Positions 28,425 to 36,602 of a DNA stretch of 64,000 nucleotides are shown in pieces. This DNA comes from Sphingomonas phyllosphaerae (GTDB taxonomy: Bacteria; Pseudomonadota; Alphaproteobacteria; Sphingomonadales; Sphingomonadaceae), in contig NZ_JAPYKH010000004.1 of NCBI RefSeq assembly GCF_029623345.1, positions 186,001-250,000 on the forward strand, given 5' to 3'. Each line of letters opens with the position of its first letter. The stretch's first letter is position 1. The notes beneath the pieces were generated by a model. That model saw only the letters and a program-made list of their open reading frames with translations. It did no database searches and was not told where the DNA came from. Both the position numbers and the translations under genes were made by a program.

Positions 28425-29012
28425 ATGCTGATCCTCGCCTCGCAGAGCGCCTCGCGCACCGCCATGCTGTCCGCCGCGGGTGTGCCCTTCACCGCCGAGC
28501 CGGCGTACGCCGACGAGGCCGCGCTCAAGGCGGCGATGGCGGGCGCGCGCCCGCGCGACCTCGCCGACGCGCTCGCCGAGCTCAAGGCGCTCAAGGTCTC
28601 GGCGCGCCACCCGGGGGCGCTGGTGCTTGGCTCGGACAGCCTCGCGGTGCTCGACGACGGCAGCGTGCTCGACAAGCCGGAGTCTCGCGACGAGGCGCGC
28701 GATCACCTCCGCCGCATGTCGGGGCGTCACCACGATCTCGTCAGCGCGGCGGTGATCGCCGAGGGCGGACGGCCGGTGTGGCGCGTGGTCGATGCCGCGC
28801 GGATCGTCGTCCGCCCGCTGTCCGACTTGTTCATCGAGACCTATCTGGACGCCGAATGGCCGGCGATCGCGGGCTGCGTCGGCTGCTACCGCATCGAAGG
28901 CCCCGGCGTGCAGCTCTTCGCCAAGGTGTCGGGCAGCCAGTTTACCGTGCTCGGCATGCCGCTGCTGCCGGTGCTCGACTATCTCCGCACGCGTGAGGTG
29001 CTGCCGACGTGA
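28425..29012 (+). CDS. maf: Maf-family nucleoside triphosphate pyrophosphatase
   Basis: 195 aa, 5 bp after the previous gene. The Maf start LILASQSASRTAMLSAAGVPF is followed by VLGSDSLAVLDDGSVLDKPE, with the catalytic Asp, and AGCVGCYRIEGPGVQLFAKVSG. Maf proteins hydrolyse non-canonical or methylated NTPs to monophosphates, keeping them out of DNA and RNA. This copy has the more divergent alphaproteobacterial form near the origin. It overlaps aroE by 4 bp (GTGA). Confidence 0.88.
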   Translation: MLILASQSASRTAMLSAAGVPFTAEPAYADEAALKAAMAGARPRDLADALAELKALKVSARHPGALVLGSDSLAVLDDGSVLDKPESRDEARDHLRRMSGRHHDLVSAAVIAEGGRPVWRVVDAARIVVRPLSDLFIETYLDAEWPAIAGCVGCYRIEGPGVQLFAKVSGSQFTVLGMPLLPVLDYLRTREVLPT

Positions 29013-29824
29013 CGACCCCTTATGCCGAAGTGATCGGCGACCCGATCGCCCATTCCAAGTCGCCGCTGATCCACCGCTTCTGGCTCGAGCGGCTCGGGAT
29101 CGCCGGCGACTATCGCGCCGAGCGTGTGGTCGCGGACGATCTCGGCCGCTTCTTCACGGAGCGCGCGCGCGATCCCGACTGGCGCGGCTGCAACGTCACC
29201 GTGCCCCATAAGGTCGCGGCGCTCGACCATGTCCCCGATCCCGGCGGGGTGCGCGCGTCGATCGGTGCCGCCAACACCGTCTTCCGCGACGAGTCGGGCA
29301 AGCTCGCCGCGACCAATACCGATGCCGCCGGCTTCCTCTCGCCGATCGCCGACCTCGACCTCTCCGGCGCGCCGGTCACGGTGGTCGGCGCGGGCGGCGC
29401 GGCGCGCGCGGTGCTGTTCGCGCTGTCGAGGGTGGGGGTGGGGCGGATCACCCTGCTCAACCGCACGCCGCTCAAGGGCGCCGCGCTGCTCGCCGGCTTT
29501 GGGCTCAAGGGCGACGCGCTCTCGCTCGAGGCGCGGCTGCGCCCCGATACGGCGCTGCTCGTCAACACCAGCGCGCTCGGCATGGCGGGACAGCCGCCGC
29601 TGGCGCTCGACCTCGACCCGCTGCCCGAGGACGCGATCGTCTATGACATCGTCTATGCCCCGCTCGAGACCTCGCTGCTCGCCGCTGCGCGCGCGCGCGG
29701 GCTCGACACCGTCGACGGGCTGGAGATGCTGATCGGTCAGGCCGCGCTCGCATTCGAGCTGTTCTTCGGTGCTGCGCCGCCGCGTGAGCGCGACGACGAC
29801 CTGCGCGCGCTGCTGCTGGCGTGA
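29009..29824 (+). CDS. aroE: Shikimate dehydrogenase
   Basis: 271 aa, GTG start overlapping the maf stop. Shikimate-site motif GDPIAHSKSPLIHRFWLE (Ser and the catalytic Lys region), CNVTVPHKVAAL (catalytic Lys), AANTVF, and the NADP-binding loop VVGAGGAARAVLFAL followed by NRTPLKG. The C-terminal DIVYAPLETSLLAAARARG and GLEMLIGQAALAFELFFG are standard. It reduces 3-dehydroshikimate in aromatic amino-acid synthesis. Placed between maf and coaE in one operon. Confidence 0.95.
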   Translation: MTTPYAEVIGDPIAHSKSPLIHRFWLERLGIAGDYRAERVVADDLGRFFTERARDPDWRGCNVTVPHKVAALDHVPDPGGVRASIGAANTVFRDESGKLAATNTDAAGFLSPIADLDLSGAPVTVVGAGGAARAVLFALSRVGVGRITLLNRTPLKGAALLAGFGLKGDALSLEARLRPDTALLVNTSALGMAGQPPLALDLDPLPEDAIVYDIVYAPLETSLLAAARARGLDTVDGLEMLIGQAALAFELFFGAAPPRERDDDLRALLLA

Positions 29825-29831
29825 GCGCGCG

Positions 29832-30425
29832 ATGATCGTACTCGGGCTCACCGGCTCGATCGGCATGGGCAAGACCACGGTGGCGCGGATGTTCGCGGAG
29901 GCGGGCGTGCCCGTGTTCGACGCGGACGCGGTGGTCCACCGGCTGCAGGGGCCGGGCGGTGCGCTGGTCGCGGCGATCGCGGCGCGCTTTCCCGGTACCA
30001 CCGGCACCTCGGGGGTCGACCGCGCCGCACTCGGCGCCGCCGTGCTGGGGGACAAAGTCGCGCTGCGCGACTTGGAGGCGATCGTTCACCCCGCGGTCGC
30101 GGCCGAGCGCGCCGCCTTTCTCGCGCGTCACGCCGCCGAAGCGTTGGTGGTGCTCGACGTGCCGCTGTTGTTCGAGACCGGGGGCGACGCCGCGGTCGAC
30201 CAGGTCGCGGTGGTGTCCGCCGCGCCGGCAGTGCAGCGCGAACGGACACTGGCGCGGCCGGGCATGACCGCGGCCAAGCTCGACTCCATCCTGGCGCGCC
30301 AGCTGCCCGACGCCGAGAAGCGCGCGCGCGCCGACGCGGTGATCGCCACCGACGTGCCGCTCGCCGAGACGCGCGCGGCGGTGTTGCGCCTGATCGCTTG
30401 CGCCCACGCCGCGGCGGGCCGATAA
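29832..30425 (+). CDS. coaE: Dephospho-CoA kinase
   Basis: 197 aa from ATG 29832, 7 bp after aroE. P-loop GLTGSIGMGKTTVARMF at residues 5-21, the substrate segment PVFDADAVVHRL, the lid motif LRDLEAIVHPAV, and the family signature VVLDVPLLFETGGDAAVD. It phosphorylates dephospho-CoA in the last step of CoA synthesis. It is part of the aroE-coaE-dnaQ run. Confidence 0.95.
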   Translation: MIVLGLTGSIGMGKTTVARMFAEAGVPVFDADAVVHRLQGPGGALVAAIAARFPGTTGTSGVDRAALGAAVLGDKVALRDLEAIVHPAVAAERAAFLARHAAEALVVLDVPLLFETGGDAAVDQVAVVSAAPAVQRERTLARPGMTAAKLDSILARQLPDAEKRARADAVIATDVPLAETRAAVLRLIACAHAAAGR

Positions 30426-30433
30426 CGCTGCGC

Positions 30434-31129
30434 ATGCGCGAGATCGTCTTCGATACCGAGACCACGGGGCTGAGCTTCGTCGGCGGCGACCGGATGGTGG
30501 AGATCGGCTGCGTCGAGCTGGTCAACCGCTGCGAGACGGGGCGTACCTTCCACGCGTACTTCCACCCCGAGCGCGACATGCCCGAAGAGGCCGCGCGGAT
30601 CCACGGCCTGCGCATCGACTTCCTCTCCAAGCATCCGGTATTTGCGCTCGCGGTCGAGGCCTTGCTCGAGTTCATCGGCGACGCGCCGCTGATCGCGCAC
30701 AACGCCGGTTTCGACTTTTCCTTCCTTAATGGCGAGCTCGAGCGCTGCGGCCGCACCGCGGTGTGCCGCTCGCGCATGGTCGACACGCTCCAGCTCGCGC
30801 GAACCCGCCACCCCGGCGCCAAGCACACGCTCGATGCGCTCTGTAATCGCTACGGCATCGATCGCTCCCACCGCGTGCTGCACGGTGCGCTGCTCGACGC
30901 GCAGCTGCTCGCGCAGGTGTATGTCGAGCTCCAGGGCGGTCGGCAGATCGGGCTCGGCCTCGTGAGCGAGCCGATCATGGTGAGCGCGGCGACCGCCAGC
31001 GGCGCGCCGACTCAGGCCCGCGCGCGTCCGCCGCGGCTCTTTTCGGCGAACGCGGCGGAACTGGCTGCGCACGCCGCGTTTCTGAAGGGGGTCAAAGAAC
31101 CCCTATGGGGGGCCGACGCGTCCGGATGA
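30434..31129 (+). CDS. dnaQ: DNA polymerase III epsilon subunit (3'-5' proofreading exonuclease)
   Basis: 231 aa from ATG 30434. Exo I motif VFDTETTGLSFVGGDRMVEI (metal Asp and Glu), Exo II HNAGFDFSFLNGEL and Exo III with HGALLDAQLLAQVY. The C-terminal tail beyond residue 185 is Ala/Arg-rich and probably contains the alpha-subunit binding part. It edits mismatches made by the replicative polymerase. It lies 8 bp after coaE. In many alphaproteobacteria secB comes next; here hpf follows instead. Confidence 0.93.
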   Translation: MREIVFDTETTGLSFVGGDRMVEIGCVELVNRCETGRTFHAYFHPERDMPEEAARIHGLRIDFLSKHPVFALAVEALLEFIGDAPLIAHNAGFDFSFLNGELERCGRTAVCRSRMVDTLQLARTRHPGAKHTLDALCNRYGIDRSHRVLHGALLDAQLLAQVYVELQGGRQIGLGLVSEPIMVSAATASGAPTQARARPPRLFSANAAELAAHAAFLKGVKEPLWGADASG

Positions 31130-31183
31130 CGCGCTTAGCACCAGCCGGGCGGGGGCTCGACCGGCAACGATGGAGAAGAAGTG

Positions 31184-31774
31184 ATGGATATCCGGGTATC
31201 AGGTCACCAGGTGGCGATCGGCGAGGCGCTGAAGGCCCATGTGCAGGACCGGCTCCAGGGTATCGCTGACAAATATTTCGCGCGTGCCATCTCGGCCGAG
31301 ACCACCTTCGGCAAGGGGCCGCATGACAATGGCTTCACCTGCGATATCGTCGCGCACGTGACGCGCGGGCTGGTGCTGAAGGGCCGCCACGATGCGCATG
31401 ACGCGCATCTCGCTTTCGACGGTGCCGCCGAGAAGATCGACAAGCAGCTGCGTCGCTACGTCCGCCGACTCAAGGATCGCACGCCTGCCCACGCCGCGGT
31501 CGAGGCAGAGCAGGAGCGCAACGGTTACGACAACGCCGGCTATACGCTCTTCGCCGAGTCGGCCGACGAGGAGGAAGCGGGCGACGCACCGCTGGTGATC
31601 GCCGAGACCCGCGTCGACGTGCCCGAGGCGAGCGTCTCCGACGCGGTGATGATGCTCGACCTGCGCAACACCCAGGCGCTGCTGTTCCGCAACGCCGGCA
31701 CGGGTTCGTACAACATGGTCTATCGCCGCGGCGACGGCACAATCGGATGGGTCGAACCACAGCGCGCTGGCTGA
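31184..31774 (+). CDS. hpf: Long-form ribosome hibernation-promoting factor
   Basis: 196 aa; ATG 31184 is chosen with GGAGAAGAAG just upstream (a GTG immediately before is less likely). The N-terminal S30AE domain MDIRVSGHQVAIGEALKAHV and the C-terminal dimerisation domain (DAVMMLDLRNTQALLFRN, then MVYRRGDGTIGWVEP) make it the long type. It joins two inactive 70S ribosomes into 100S dimers in stationary phase. The next gene is ptsN, a frequent neighbour of hpf in proteobacteria, where both are tied to nutrient and sigma-54 related control. Confidence 0.94.
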   Translation: MDIRVSGHQVAIGEALKAHVQDRLQGIADKYFARAISAETTFGKGPHDNGFTCDIVAHVTRGLVLKGRHDAHDAHLAFDGAAEKIDKQLRRYVRRLKDRTPAHAAVEAEQERNGYDNAGYTLFAESADEEEAGDAPLVIAETRVDVPEASVSDAVMMLDLRNTQALLFRNAGTGSYNMVYRRGDGTIGWVEPQRAG

Positions 31775-31805
31775 GGCGCGCGCGACCACCTACGTGGCGT
31801 CGATC

Positions 31806-32276
31806 ATGGCGACTGACCTGAGCGACCTGCTCGTGCCTGAGCTCGTCGTCGTGGGATTGCCCGCGGCGTCGAAGAAGGCTCTCTTCACCCAGCTCGGCGC
31901 GCTCGCGGCGCCCTGGGTGGGGCTGGACGCGCGCGCGATCGCCGAGGGGCTGTCCGCGCGCGAGAAGGAGGGGTCGACCGGCTTCGGTGGCGGCGTCGCG
32001 ATCCCGCACGCGCGGCTCGCGGGCATGCAGCGGGTGGCGCTGATCGTGGCGCGGCTGGCGCAGCCGCTCGGCTTCGCCGCGGTGGACGACGTCGCGGTCG
32101 ACGTGGTGGTGGCGATGCTGTCGCCGCCCCATGCCGGCGGGGAGCATCTCAAGGCGCTGGCCCGCGTGGCACGGCGCTTCCGTGACCGTACCTTGGTCGC
32201 CAAGCTGCGCGGCGCGGGCTCGCCCGACGCAATCTACGCGCTGCTCACCGCGGACGATACGCGTGACGCCGCCTGA
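31806..32276 (+). CDS. ptsN: PTS IIA-like nitrogen regulatory protein PtsN
   Basis: 156 aa from ATG 31806. IIA(Ntr) fold with the phosphorylation-site motif GGVAIPHARLAGMQ (active His). The opening MATDLSDLLVPELVVVGLPA and the segment DVVVAMLSPPHAGGEHLKAL are typical. The protein takes phosphate from PTS-Ntr and adjusts potassium, nitrogen and carbon responses. It lies 31 bp after hpf. The PTS-Ntr partners EI-Ntr and NPr are not in the window. Confidence 0.9.
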   Translation: MATDLSDLLVPELVVVGLPAASKKALFTQLGALAAPWVGLDARAIAEGLSAREKEGSTGFGGGVAIPHARLAGMQRVALIVARLAQPLGFAAVDDVAVDVVVAMLSPPHAGGEHLKALARVARRFRDRTLVAKLRGAGSPDAIYALLTADDTRDAA

Positions 32277-32283
32277 GGGGGCC

Positions 32284-32724
32284 GTGGCGCATCACCGCGC
32301 GCTCGAGTCGCTGTACGCCGCGGCGCCGATCAACCGTCTGTTCGAGTCGCGGCTCGAGATCGTGGAGCCCGGCGTGGCGCGGATCCGCTTCCGCGTTGAC
32401 CAGCGCCACTTCCACGCCGCCGGCGCGGCGCACGGCACCAGCTATTTCAAGATGCTCGACGATGCCGCCTTCTACGCGTGCAACAGCCTGGTGACCGACC
32501 GCTTCCTGCTCACCACCCAATTCAGCCTGCTGCTCACGCGCCCGCTTGGCGAGGGCGAGGTGGTGGCGGAGGGCCGCTGGATCAGTGGGCAGCGGCGCGT
32601 CTTCGTCGCCGAGGCACGGCTGGTCGCCGCCGACGGCGAGGAGGTGGCGCGCGGCACCGGCACCTTCATGCGCTCGCGGATCGCGCTCGCCAGCCTGCCC
32701 GGCTATGCGGCGGCCGCGGCGTGA
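32284..32724 (+). CDS. PaaI/hotdog-fold thioesterase
   Basis: 146 aa from GTG 32284, which has GAGGGGG close upstream; an in-frame GTG at 32263 overlapping ptsN is an alternative. Hotdog-fold pattern RIRFRVDQRHFHAAGAAHGT, then YFKMLDDAAFYACNSLV, a thioesterase arrangement with the helix starting at the 'HG' turn. Substrate is unknown; small acyl-CoA esters are likely. It is coupled to ptsN upstream and to the DUF1491 gene downstream by a 4-bp overlap. Confidence 0.78.
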   Translation: MAHHRALESLYAAAPINRLFESRLEIVEPGVARIRFRVDQRHFHAAGAAHGTSYFKMLDDAAFYACNSLVTDRFLLTTQFSLLLTRPLGEGEVVAEGRWISGQRRVFVAEARLVAADGEEVARGTGTFMRSRIALASLPGYAAAAA

Positions 32725-33056
32725 GCGCGCGGCTGCCCACCCACCTCGCGGTCGGCGCGCTGCTCAGGCGAGTCAACGACAGTGGCGGCATGGCGGTGGT
32801 GCGCGCCTCGGGTGAGGCGCAGTCAGGCGCGGTGCTGGTGCTGCTGTGCGAGGGTCGCTCGCTGCGCGCGGTGGAGCGGATGCGCGGGATCGACGACCGC
32901 GACGTGCTGATCGCGGCCGGCCCGGGTGACGGCGACTCGGCCGCGATCGAGGATTATTGGCGTTTACGACGACGTCGTGACCCCGACCTGTGGGTGATCG
33001 AACTGGACGTCCCGGACGCCGAACGGTTCGTCGCTGAAACGATGCTGGTCGATTGA
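32721..33056 (+). CDS. DUF1491-family protein
   Basis: 111 aa, GTG start at 32721 in a GTGA overlap with the thioesterase stop. The pattern RLPTHLAVGALLRRVNDSGG, then GAVLVLLCEGRSLRAVERM and the terminal PDLWVIELDVPDAERFVAE, matches the alphaproteobacterial DUF1491 family. No function is known. It ends the long plus-strand run that begins at the origin. Confidence 0.75.
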   Translation: MSARLPTHLAVGALLRRVNDSGGMAVVRASGEAQSGAVLVLLCEGRSLRAVERMRGIDDRDVLIAAGPGDGDSAAIEDYWRLRRRRDPDLWVIELDVPDAERFVAETMLVD

Positions 33057-33228
33057 CGCTGTTAACCCCTCGCCCGTAGCGAGGTGAGATCGACAACAGG
33101 CGTTGTGCCGATCCGGGGTGCGATCCCGAACGGTGACGCAGTCGGGGGGGCACCCGGTCGGTCTTTTGAGCAGCTAACGCTGATTCAGCGACCGTTTCCG
33201 CGTACCCACCGCACAAACAAGACGTGGA

Positions 33229-33867
33229 ATGCCTTTAGGTTCCCGCGCTGCCGCTTTCGCAGCGTTCACTGCCTCGATCGTCTCGCTAGCCCTGCAGAGC
33301 GCGCCCGGCCTCGCCGCCGAAGTGCCGACGCTCCCGGGGGTCACCGCGAGCCAGCTCGCCGTCACCGACGCGGTTCCCGCGACGGCGGCGCCAGCGCCTG
33401 ACAGCGCTGACCAGATCCTCGATCAGGCCGCTGCCGAGCAGGCGGACGATCAGGTCGCTTATCCCACCCTCGCCGCCGCGGTCGCGGACCAGTCGATCCC
33501 CTCGAACACCGACGAGGACATGCGCTGCCTCGCCGGCGCGATCTATTTCGAGTCGCGCGGTGAACCGCTGAGCGGGCAGCTCGCAGTCGCCGAGGTGATC
33601 CTCAACCGCACCAAGTCGCGCCGCTTCGGCGGCAGCGTGTGCGACGTCATCACCCAGAAAGGTCAGTTCTCCTTCGTGCGCGGCGGCGTGATGCCGGCGG
33701 CGCCGTCGAACGACGACTGGCGCACCGCAATGGCGGTGGCCAAGGTCGCGATGAAGGACGCGTGGGAGACCGACGCGTCGAACGCGCTCTACTTCCACCA
33801 CCGCAGCACCGGCCGCGCCGCCGGCCAGCGCGTCGCCTCGATCGGCAACCACGTCTTCTTCCGCTGA
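33229..33867 (+). CDS. Secreted cell-wall hydrolase (SleB/Hydrolase_2 family)
   Basis: 212 aa. Signal peptide MPLGSRAAAFAAFTASIVSL ending at GLAA. A low-complexity Ala/Asp linker follows (about 30-95). The catalytic domain begins at RCLAGAIYFESRGEPLSGQL, with the active-site Glu, and continues VAEVILNRTKSRRFG, VCDVITQKGQFSFV and ALYFHHRS. Hydrolase_2 domains are lytic transglycosylase-like or amidase-like enzymes first known from spore cortex lysis. In proteobacteria they remodel peptidoglycan. There is a 172-bp gap before it, in which I see no gene. Confidence 0.88.
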   Translation: MPLGSRAAAFAAFTASIVSLALQSAPGLAAEVPTLPGVTASQLAVTDAVPATAAPAPDSADQILDQAAAEQADDQVAYPTLAAAVADQSIPSNTDEDMRCLAGAIYFESRGEPLSGQLAVAEVILNRTKSRRFGGSVCDVITQKGQFSFVRGGVMPAAPSNDDWRTAMAVAKVAMKDAWETDASNALYFHHRSTGRAAGQRVASIGNHVFFR

Positions 33868-33944
33868 GCGTCGTCGCGTTCGCGAGTAATGGGATGAGCG
33901 TCACCGCGCCTCGCTGATCGGGCCCTTACAGGCTCCGACACGAT

Positions 33945-34035
33945 CGTCATTCCGGCGAAAGCCGGGGTCCAGCTACGGAACGGTTGTGGGTCTCACTACT
34001 GCCTTCCCACCTGGAGCCCGGCCTTCGCGGGGGTG
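33945..34035. repeat. Inverted pair of intergenic repeat elements
   Basis: CGTCATTCCGGCGAAAGCCG (from 33945), continuing to GGGTCCAG at 33972, faces CTGGAGCCCGGCCTTCGCGG (from 34011). The two copies are inverted relative to each other. They carry the CCGG-CGAAAG-CCGG hairpin core. The pair sits between convergent sleB-like and M20 peptidase genes and belongs to the same family as 7750-7838, 51413-51434 and 57493-57587. Confidence 0.65.
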
Positions 34036-34072
34036 CCGATGTTGTGCGAGAAGGGGCGTGCTCTTCGCGCCC

Positions 34073-35482
34073 TCAGCCCGCATACGCCTTGGCGAGATCG
34101 TACAGATAGTCGCGCGCGGCATAGAGCGACTCCACCCGGATCCGCTCGTCCAACCCGTGCACGCCGTTGAAATCGGGATCGAGGAAGGTCCCCGGCACGC
34201 CGTAGACCGGGATACCAATCGCCTCGAGGAACACCCCGTCGGTCGCCCCTGTCGACATCGTCGGCAGCAGCGGCACGCCGGGAAAATGCTTCTTCGCCAA
34301 TGCCTCCATCGGGCCGATGATCTTCGGGTCGAGCGTCGGCGGCACCGCGGTGGGGCGGATCGGCTGGTTGGCAGTGACCGTCACCTTGCTACCCGCCAGC
34401 GCGCGCAGCCTGGCGAGCGTGCCGTCGACCGTCTCGCCCGGAAAGATGCGGCAGTTGACGTTGGCGGTGGCGCGCTGCGGCAGCGCGTTCTCGGCATGGC
34501 CCCCATTCAGCAGCGTCGTCACGCAGGTGGTGCGCAGCGTCGAGTGCATCACCTTGTCGCGGCTGACGATCGCGTCGGCGGCGCGGTCCTGCGGGTTGGC
34601 GAGCAGCCGCGTGATCGCCACCGCCTGCTCGCCGCCGACGCGCTGTGCGGTGGCGGTGAAATAGGCGCGCGTCGTGTCGGTGAACCGCACCGGGAACTCG
34701 TAATTCTGCACCGCCTTGATCGCGTCGGCGAGCTCGTAGATCGCGTTCTCCGGGACGGGCGTGGAGCTGTGCCCGCCCGGGTTGGTCGCCAGGAAGGTGA
34801 AGTTCTGCGCCGCCTTCTCGCCGACCTGCACCGCCAGCAGCTGGCGCTTGCCCTGCGCGTCGAGCCGCCCGCCGCCGCCCTCGTTGAGCGCGAACTCGGC
34901 CGCGACCAGCTCGGGGCGGTGCTGCGCCAGCCATTGCGCGCCGTTGAAGGCGAAGGTGGTCTCCTCGCCGCAGGTCAGCGCCAGCTTGATCGTGCGCTTC
35001 GGTCGATAGCTCTGCTGGCGGAACCGTACCATCGCGTCGGCCCAGATCGCCGCCATCGCCTTGTCGTCGACGGCGCCGCGCGCGTAATAATAGCCGCCCT
35101 CCTCGACGAGCTTGAACGGGTCGCGCTGCCAGTCGGCACGCTTGGCCTCGACCACGTCGAGGTGGCCGAGCAGCAGCATCGGCTTGAGCGCCGCGTCGCT
35201 GCCGCGCAGCACCGCGACGACGCCGCCGTCCTTCGGGTGCTCCGGGGTAGAAAAGAGCGTCACGTCGGAGTCGGCATAGCCGGCGCGCTTGAGTCGGGTC
35301 GCGACCTGCTCGGCCGCCTGGGTGCAACTGCCGACGTTGACCACCGTGTTGGTCTCGACCATTTCGCGATATAGATCGAAGAAGGCTTTCTCGTCCGGCC
35401 GTGCCTGCGCCGCCGCGCCGCTCCCCGCCGTCGTCCCCGCCAACAGCCCGGCGAGCACCGCCGCCATCCCGATCCCGCGCAT
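34073..35482 (-). CDS. Secreted M20-family metallopeptidase
   Basis: 469 aa from ATG 35482. Signal peptide up to GSGAAAQ. The M20 zinc motifs are present: LLLGHLDVVEA, the bridging Asp in ARGAVDDKAM, CGEETTF (general-base Glu) and ALNEGGGG. A dimerisation domain occupies about residues 225-345. The last motif is GVHGLDERI with the distal His. It probably removes amino acids from peptides in the periplasm. Which dipeptides it prefers cannot be read. It is followed downstream by an inverted repeat pair and convergent sleB. Confidence 0.9.
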   Translation of the reverse strand: MRGIGMAAVLAGLLAGTTAGSGAAAQARPDEKAFFDLYREMVETNTVVNVGSCTQAAEQVATRLKRAGYADSDVTLFSTPEHPKDGGVVAVLRGSDAALKPMLLLGHLDVVEAKRADWQRDPFKLVEEGGYYYARGAVDDKAMAAIWADAMVRFRQQSYRPKRTIKLALTCGEETTFAFNGAQWLAQHRPELVAAEFALNEGGGGRLDAQGKRQLLAVQVGEKAAQNFTFLATNPGGHSSTPVPENAIYELADAIKAVQNYEFPVRFTDTTRAYFTATAQRVGGEQAVAITRLLANPQDRAADAIVSRDKVMHSTLRTTCVTTLLNGGHAENALPQRATANVNCRIFPGETVDGTLARLRALAGSKVTVTANQPIRPTAVPPTLDPKIIGPMEALAKKHFPGVPLLPTMSTGATDGVFLEAIGIPVYGVPGTFLDPDFNGVHGLDERIRVESLYAARDYLYDLAKAYAG

Positions 35483-35543
35483 CGATCCTCCCTCGTTCGT
35501 CCGCCGCCAGCCTCGCAGCGAAGCGGGCGGCGCGCAACGGGGC

Positions 35544-36518
35544 TCAGCCGCTGCGGCGCAGGTCGCGCGGCAGGAGGAGGCGCAGCTCGCGATTGGCGAA
35601 ATCGATGTGGACGCGGCGGAACAGTCGGAGCGCGTCCATGCCAAGCATCAGCGCCGGCTTGTCGTCGATGCCGAAGACGCGAAAGGGCGCGGCATCGGCG
35701 AAGGCGATCGGGAGCGCGCGGATCTTCGCCGGTCCCAGCGTCATCTCAGGCAGCATCGCATAATCGGCGGCAATCTGTACCCCGAGCACGCTGGTCAGCA
35801 CCGTGGTCTCGCCGCGCCGGCCGGAGAGCAGACGGCGGAGCGCGAGATTGCCGAGGCTGACGCTGGTGCCGGTATCGAGCACGACGCGCACGCGACGGCC
35901 CGCGACCGTCGCGTTGGTGACGACGAGCTGGCCGAACAGGCTGCGCGCCTGGATCACGATCTCGCCGGGCTCGCGCTTGAGCCGCTCGCGCTTGCTCGAC
36001 GGCGTGACCTGCATCCGCTGCGCGTCGAAGTCGATCGTCAGCGCCTGTCCCTGCAACGTGTCGATGCCGAGCATGCCCGGCGCGCCGAGGTGGCGCGCCT
36101 CGAACATCGGCGCCTCGATGCGCTCGCCGCCGACTCGCGCGACCGGCTTCGGACTCACCGAAATCGAGGGAAGGATGGCGGTATCGACGTCGCTCGTCCC
36201 AGCCATCGCGACGACGCGCACGCGGCGCCCCGCGGCGAGGCCGAGATGCGCGGCGAGCTGGCGCGAGATCACGCTGCGCTGCGCGCCGGTGTCAATGATG
36301 AAGGGGAAGGGCCCCGCGCCGGCGATCTCGACCGGCACGGTCATTCGATCCTCGGCGGTGAGGAAGTCGAGCGCGTCGCCGGCGTCGGCAGGCAGGTCGT
36401 CGGGCAGGGTTACGGGGACGACCCCGAGCGCGGCTGTCGGCGCAGGCGAGGGCGCCCCCGCCTGCGCCGACGCGGGCAGGGCGATGCTGGCCAGCATGAG
36501 CGCGAGCCATCTCTCCAT
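35544..36518 (-). CDS. Retropepsin/pepsin-like aspartic protease with two DTG motifs
   Basis: 324 aa. Signal peptide MERWLALMLASIALPASAQA. There are two aspartic-protease half-sites in one chain: FIIDTGAQRSVIS (around residue 75) and VVLDTGTSVSLGN (around residue 210). Each is followed by the typical hydrophobic-glycine motif (GMLGIDTLQG and LMLGMDALRLF). So the protein should fold as a bilobed enzyme, rather than as a dimer like retropepsins. It would act in the periplasm; targets are unknown. It starts 84 bp downstream of the HerA-like gene's end on the same strand. Confidence 0.8.
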   Translation of the reverse strand: MERWLALMLASIALPASAQAGAPSPAPTAALGVVPVTLPDDLPADAGDALDFLTAEDRMTVPVEIAGAGPFPFIIDTGAQRSVISRQLAAHLGLAAGRRVRVVAMAGTSDVDTAILPSISVSPKPVARVGGERIEAPMFEARHLGAPGMLGIDTLQGQALTIDFDAQRMQVTPSSKRERLKREPGEIVIQARSLFGQLVVTNATVAGRRVRVVLDTGTSVSLGNLALRRLLSGRRGETTVLTSVLGVQIAADYAMLPEMTLGPAKIRALPIAFADAAPFRVFGIDDKPALMLGMDALRLFRRVHIDFANRELRLLLPRDLRRSG

Positions 36519-36602
36519 GGCGACGGTGGTACGCCCGATCCGGACGCCGCACCAGCGGAGATCCCCGCCGGTGAGATGACGCGGCTGTCCCCGCCCCGAC
36601 GC

